64,000 nt of DNA from positions 583,191-647,190 of the forward strand of contig NW_005200881.1 of the NCBI RefSeq assembly GCF_000372725.1, read 5' to 3'. The DNA is from Emiliania huxleyi CCMP1516 (Eukaryota; Haptophyta; Isochrysidales; Noelaerhabdaceae). The notes under the pieces are model-generated. The model had not been told where the DNA came from. It saw nothing but the letters and a program-made list of their open reading frames with translations, and did not search any database. The position numbers were made by a program, and so were the translations under genes. This document shows positions 58,601 to 64,000 of this stretch, piece after piece. Numbering within the stretch: position 1 is the stretch's first letter; every line of letters starts with the position of its first letter.

Positions 58601-59646
58601 TCCTCTGCCCCCCCCCCCCCCTTCCCCCTCCCGCAGGCACTGCGCTGCTCCTCGGTGTGTCCGGGCTCCCATCGGCCTTTGAGGCGGACTTGCGCGAGCC
58701 GGCGGGGCGGGCCGCGGCGATGAGCACCTGCTGGGAGGCTGCCGCCGCCTACTTTGGACAGGGGACTCCGCCCTCCCCCCCCCCCCTCCCGGTGGTTGGT
58801 GAGCTGCTCCTCACCCCGAACCGCCTCCCCTCCGCCCGCCAGGTCGATTGGTGGTCGCTCTCGTGGGGTGGGGGAGAGCTCGCCGCCCTCGCCGCCGCGC
58901 TCCGCCCGTCGGGCGGCAAGGTCTCGCTGCCGGGCGCGATCGCGATGCGGCCGGCGTGGACGGCGAGCACCGCCGCCGCTCGCAGCGCCGGCGCGATGCT
59001 CGCCGCGTTTCTGCGCGCGCGCCGGTGCGGCGAGCGGCCCGTGTGCCTCGTGGGCGTCTCGCTCGGCGCGCGCGTCGTCTTCCACGCCCTCGAGGCGCGG
59101 CAAGCCGCTTGCCAGTCACTTCCTCGTCACAGATCACTTCTAACTGGTCTTCTTCGCCCTCGAGGCGCTCGCCGCGCTCGAGGATGGCGAAGGGCACGGC
59201 GTTGTGCAGGACGCGCTGCTGCTCGCGGCGCCCGTCACCTCCAACTCCGCGCGGTGGGAGCGGGCGCGCGCCGCCGTCGCCGGCCGCTTCGTCAACGCGT
59301 GCGTGCAGTAGGGAGGGTGATATAGCTAGCGGGGGAGGGTGGTAGGCGGGATGCGACGGCGTGCGTCCAGCAGGCCGCCGCCGCACTCGTCTCTGATGGC
59401 GCGTCCCCTCGCCTTGCCCGCAGGTACGTGGCGGGCAACAGCGCGCTCGGCAGCCTCTACCGCTCCGACCACCTCACTTCAAAGACGTGCTGCGGGCTGC
59501 AGCCCGTGGCGGTCAAGGGGGTCGAGGACTACGACGCGACGGCGCACGTCGCGCCCGACTCGGACGCCTACCACTTTGCGATCCCCGCCGTGCTCGAGGC
59601 GGTATGTTTGCTGCCCGGCGAGAGCGGCGGGCGGTCTGAAAAGTAG
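55638..59646 (+). CDS. DUF726/TMCO4-like alpha/beta hydrolase, large multi-exon gene
   Basis: The C-terminal third is the recognisable part: GTALLLGVSGLPSAFEADLR, VDWWSLSWGGGELAALAAAL, RPVCLVGVSLGARVVFHALE (nucleophile elbow GVSLG), DALLLAAPVTSNSARWERAR, GRFVNAYVAGNSALGSLYRS and CCGLQPVAVKGVEDYDATAH. These follow the DUF726/TMCO4 (yeast Mil1) order. Introns at 59095-59164 (GC-AG) and 59299-59423 (GT-AG) restore the domain. The N-terminal two thirds, from ATG 55638 (MRVEERATSDERASRLEDVR), are Ala/Pro/Gly-rich with two intron-like breaks (near 56070 and 56745) and a 15-bp repeat coding GGRPE. PDSFRLAEGDARAAATVYAL and SWRDVLAAADELLESS are helical. The region could be two adjacent genes; one is preferred because all segments are on one strand without clear ends. 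The last exon may splice onward at GTATGT (59602). Confidence 0.65.
56434..56515 (+). repeat. 15-bp tandem repeat coding GGRPE, about five copies
   Basis: GGCGGCAGGCCGGAG units inside the DUF726-like gene. Confidence 0.95.
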
Positions 59647-60480
59647 CGACGCTTGTGGACAGTGGTGGACCGGGGTGTGGACTGTGGTGTGTGGAGCTGA
59701 GAGCGAGACGGACCACATGACGTCGGAGACGACTACACCCTTGCAGTCATTCATCGGTGTCATACGCCGTCAGATCCCCATAGAAAGAGCAGAGAAAGAG
59801 CAGAGGAGCCTGGAGGCGATGCGCGCGGGCCAACGGGCAATGAGAAGAGGTGTTCTTAAAGGCAGCACGCACAGACAGATCTCGTGATTGTGGCGCGTGT
59901 GTGCTACCTTGCATGGATAAATCACGACCTCAGAGCACAGAGGGCACAGGGCACTCTCTGTTGTTTTGAATTATTGTATACTCTAACGTATCTCTTTTTC
60001 TCTATCGCGCACAGGGCTCAGGGGCTCAGGGGCTGGGGTCGCATGCCTGCCACGTGCCAGTGTGCAGACTGGTACTGCAGTGAGCTGAGGCGGAGGCGCG
60101 AGTCGGATCTCGGAAGGCCGCGACCGTGATTTGGTCCTCCACGAATCAGCGTTTCAGCGCAGGACAAAATGAAAATCCAACGTGCAGTTTCCAGTTTACC
60201 AATACCATTAGATAGATAGTCGATAACGTAGAACGGTCAACGGACAGACAGTCATTCAGACAGCGTCTGAGCGACGACAGTCAGAAGGCAACACTGGCAA
60301 TGATTCACTGGGTCAAAAACCCACCCCGGGCCCAGATCACACGTAGACACGAGACAGTCGAGAACAGGAAAGATCAAAGGAGCACCTGTGAGGCACCCCG
60401 GCTGAGCCTGAGGTCAACTCCGCGACACACACAGCGTCACGATTGAAACACTTGCAAGAGGATTCGGCATACTGTGCATA
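59647..60480. other. Intergenic, no supported gene
   Basis: Mixed sequence including a less GC-rich stretch (59880-60300), GACAGACAG-type motifs near 60240-60270 and short AT-rich pieces. No frame with domain-like content. Confidence 0.5.
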
Positions 60481-61389
60481 TCATGGCGAAGGGTGGGGCA
60501 GCGGCGTCGGAGGCGTCGGAGGCGGCGGAAACGGGGCGCTTCGACTCTGAAGGGAAGTCTGAGGGGCAGGCACCGGCGTCTGCGGCAACGCGGACTGGGG
60601 CGTTACGCTTCGACGCTGGGGCAAGCCAGGCGTCGGCGTCGGCGTCGGCTGAGCGCTGCGACGCTGTTGGCCAGGCGCCGGCGTCGGCGGAGGCGGCGGC
60701 GGCGGCCGAGGCGTTACGCTTCGACGCTGGGGCAAGCCAGGCGTCGGCGTCGGCGTCGGCTGAGCGCTGCGACGCTGTTGGCCAGGCGCCGGCGTCGGCG
60801 GAGGCGGCGGCGGCGGCCGAGGCGTTACGCTTCGACGCTGCGGGGCAGGCGTCGGTGTTGGCGGAGGCGAGGTAGGCTGGAGGGGCACTTGAGTCTGAAA
60901 CGTGCCCAACTGCTTCTTCGCTGTGGCCACGGTCGAGAACATTCTTGAGCGGGTGGAGATCGCCTTGTTCGCCACCGCGCGTGCTTCCGCCGCGGCCGCC
61001 TCAGCCGCCTTCAGCGCCGCCTCCGCCTCCGCCACCGCGGCCACCGCGGCCTCTGCCGCCACGTTGGCCTCTGCCAAGGCCGCGACAGTTGGCAGCCTCG
61101 ATCGAGGCGCGCGTGGCGGCTGCGTCGGCGCCGCCCACGCCCCGAGCAGAAGCGGCCGACGCAGCAACCGAGCAGGACGGAGGCCAGCACGAGCGACAGC
61201 ATTCCACCGGCCAGTGGCCACGCATCCGCAGAAGACGCCGCCAACTCCGTCCCCGCCCTCCCCCCTGCCCTCTCCGCCGCCGCCCTCTCCGCCGCCGCCC
61301 TCTCCGCCGCCGACCTCACCGCCGCCCTCGTCGCCGCGCCGCCCTCTCCCACCGCCGCCGTCCCTCGCCGCCGCCATCCTCGCCGCCAA
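60481..61389 (-). other. Low-complexity open region; strand of coding uncertain
   Basis: On the minus strand a 302-codon frame encodes a Gly-rich start, an Ala-rich coiled coil (EAEAALKAAEAAAAEARAVA) and a Pro-rich end with a 111-bp unit duplicated (QRRSVTPRPPPPPPPTPAPG; DNA copies near 60608-60718 and 60719-60829). The plus strand is also open (AGASQASASASAERCDAV twice). The Pro-rich minus reading resembles algal cell-surface linkers and would lie just downstream of the membrane-protein gene, but no start, signal or splice evidence settles it. Confidence 0.3.
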
Positions 61390-61647
61390 CTCCTCCCCAC
61401 CTGCTGGTTGCGGCAGCTGGGATGGCGGCGATTCTTGCAGTTCGCGTCAGAATCGAGCGTCCGGGCTGGGGCTCTGCCACATCTACGTCGCGAGGGGTGC
61501 GCACGGGGCCACGGGACTGGCGCGCACTGGCACAAAACACAGGTACACCACGAAAAAAAAGAACTCCAACACTGCGATACACGTATGTGGCCACGCCGAC
61601 CCGACCCAATTCGGGCGCGCCCCTGGGACGCATGTCACGCGCCGGTG

Positions 61648-64000
<2,353 letters not shown>

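Overview
The window is nuclear DNA from a GC-rich unicellular alga, most likely a haptophyte close to Emiliania/Gephyrocapsa. The main evidence is a chlorophyll a/c-type light-harvesting protein, bipartite plastid targeting, flagellar genes (ARL3, a three-DM10 RIB72/EFHC-type protein), very short introns (about 60-100 bp) of which about a third use GC-AG ends, and F-box proteins with tandem EGxxGAERxVR repeats. The genus is an inference; no tRNA, rRNA or CRISPR was seen. A 100-base assembly gap lies at 24666-24765.

Layout. 1-12 kb: 3' part of a serpin; a small UPF0390/C19orf53-like nuclear protein; a broken tyrosine-recombinase (Crypton/DUF3435-like) gene; a plastid-type ABC1 kinase; a two-pass membrane protein. 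12-23 kb: a mosaic of dispersed repeats; an F-box protein with a long internal repeat array; minisatellite and telomere-like tracts; a thylakoid-lumen-type TPR protein; an LHC gene abutting a cut F-box-like reading frame; and an unrecognised 835-aa protein whose four exons were resolved. 23.9-26.1 kb is a TIR-bounded transposon that ends 32 bp before a Tudor-like multi-exon gene.

30-43 kb: a four-plus-TM protein with an in-frame TAG; a coiled-coil protein head-to-head with ARL3; an unknown small protein between two CTGACAG arrays; Erv1/ALR; a secreted/anchored cysteine-rich protein; and a divergent sulfotransferase/glycosyltransferase pair. 43-51 kb: repeats with a 474-bp AT-rich TIR element; a mARC-type MOSC protein; the RIB72-like protein; MoaC; and a dehydrogenase remnant. 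51-64 kb: a MITE derived from the 24-26 kb transposon; an APH/choline-kinase-like phosphotransferase; a long-TIR palindromic element; a DUF726/TMCO4-like hydrolase; low-complexity sequence; and a polytopic membrane protein that runs off the window and carries a 250-bp (CA)n tract in an intron.

The genes do not form operons. Functional themes are photosynthesis/plastid (ABC1K, TPR, LHC), flagellum (ARL3, RIB72-like, perhaps the coiled-coil neighbour), molybdenum cofactor (MoaC and the Mo-dependent MOSC protein), and glycan modification (sulfotransferase plus glycosyltransferase). Introns were placed by eye from reading frame, splice signals and family alignment; no RNA evidence was available.
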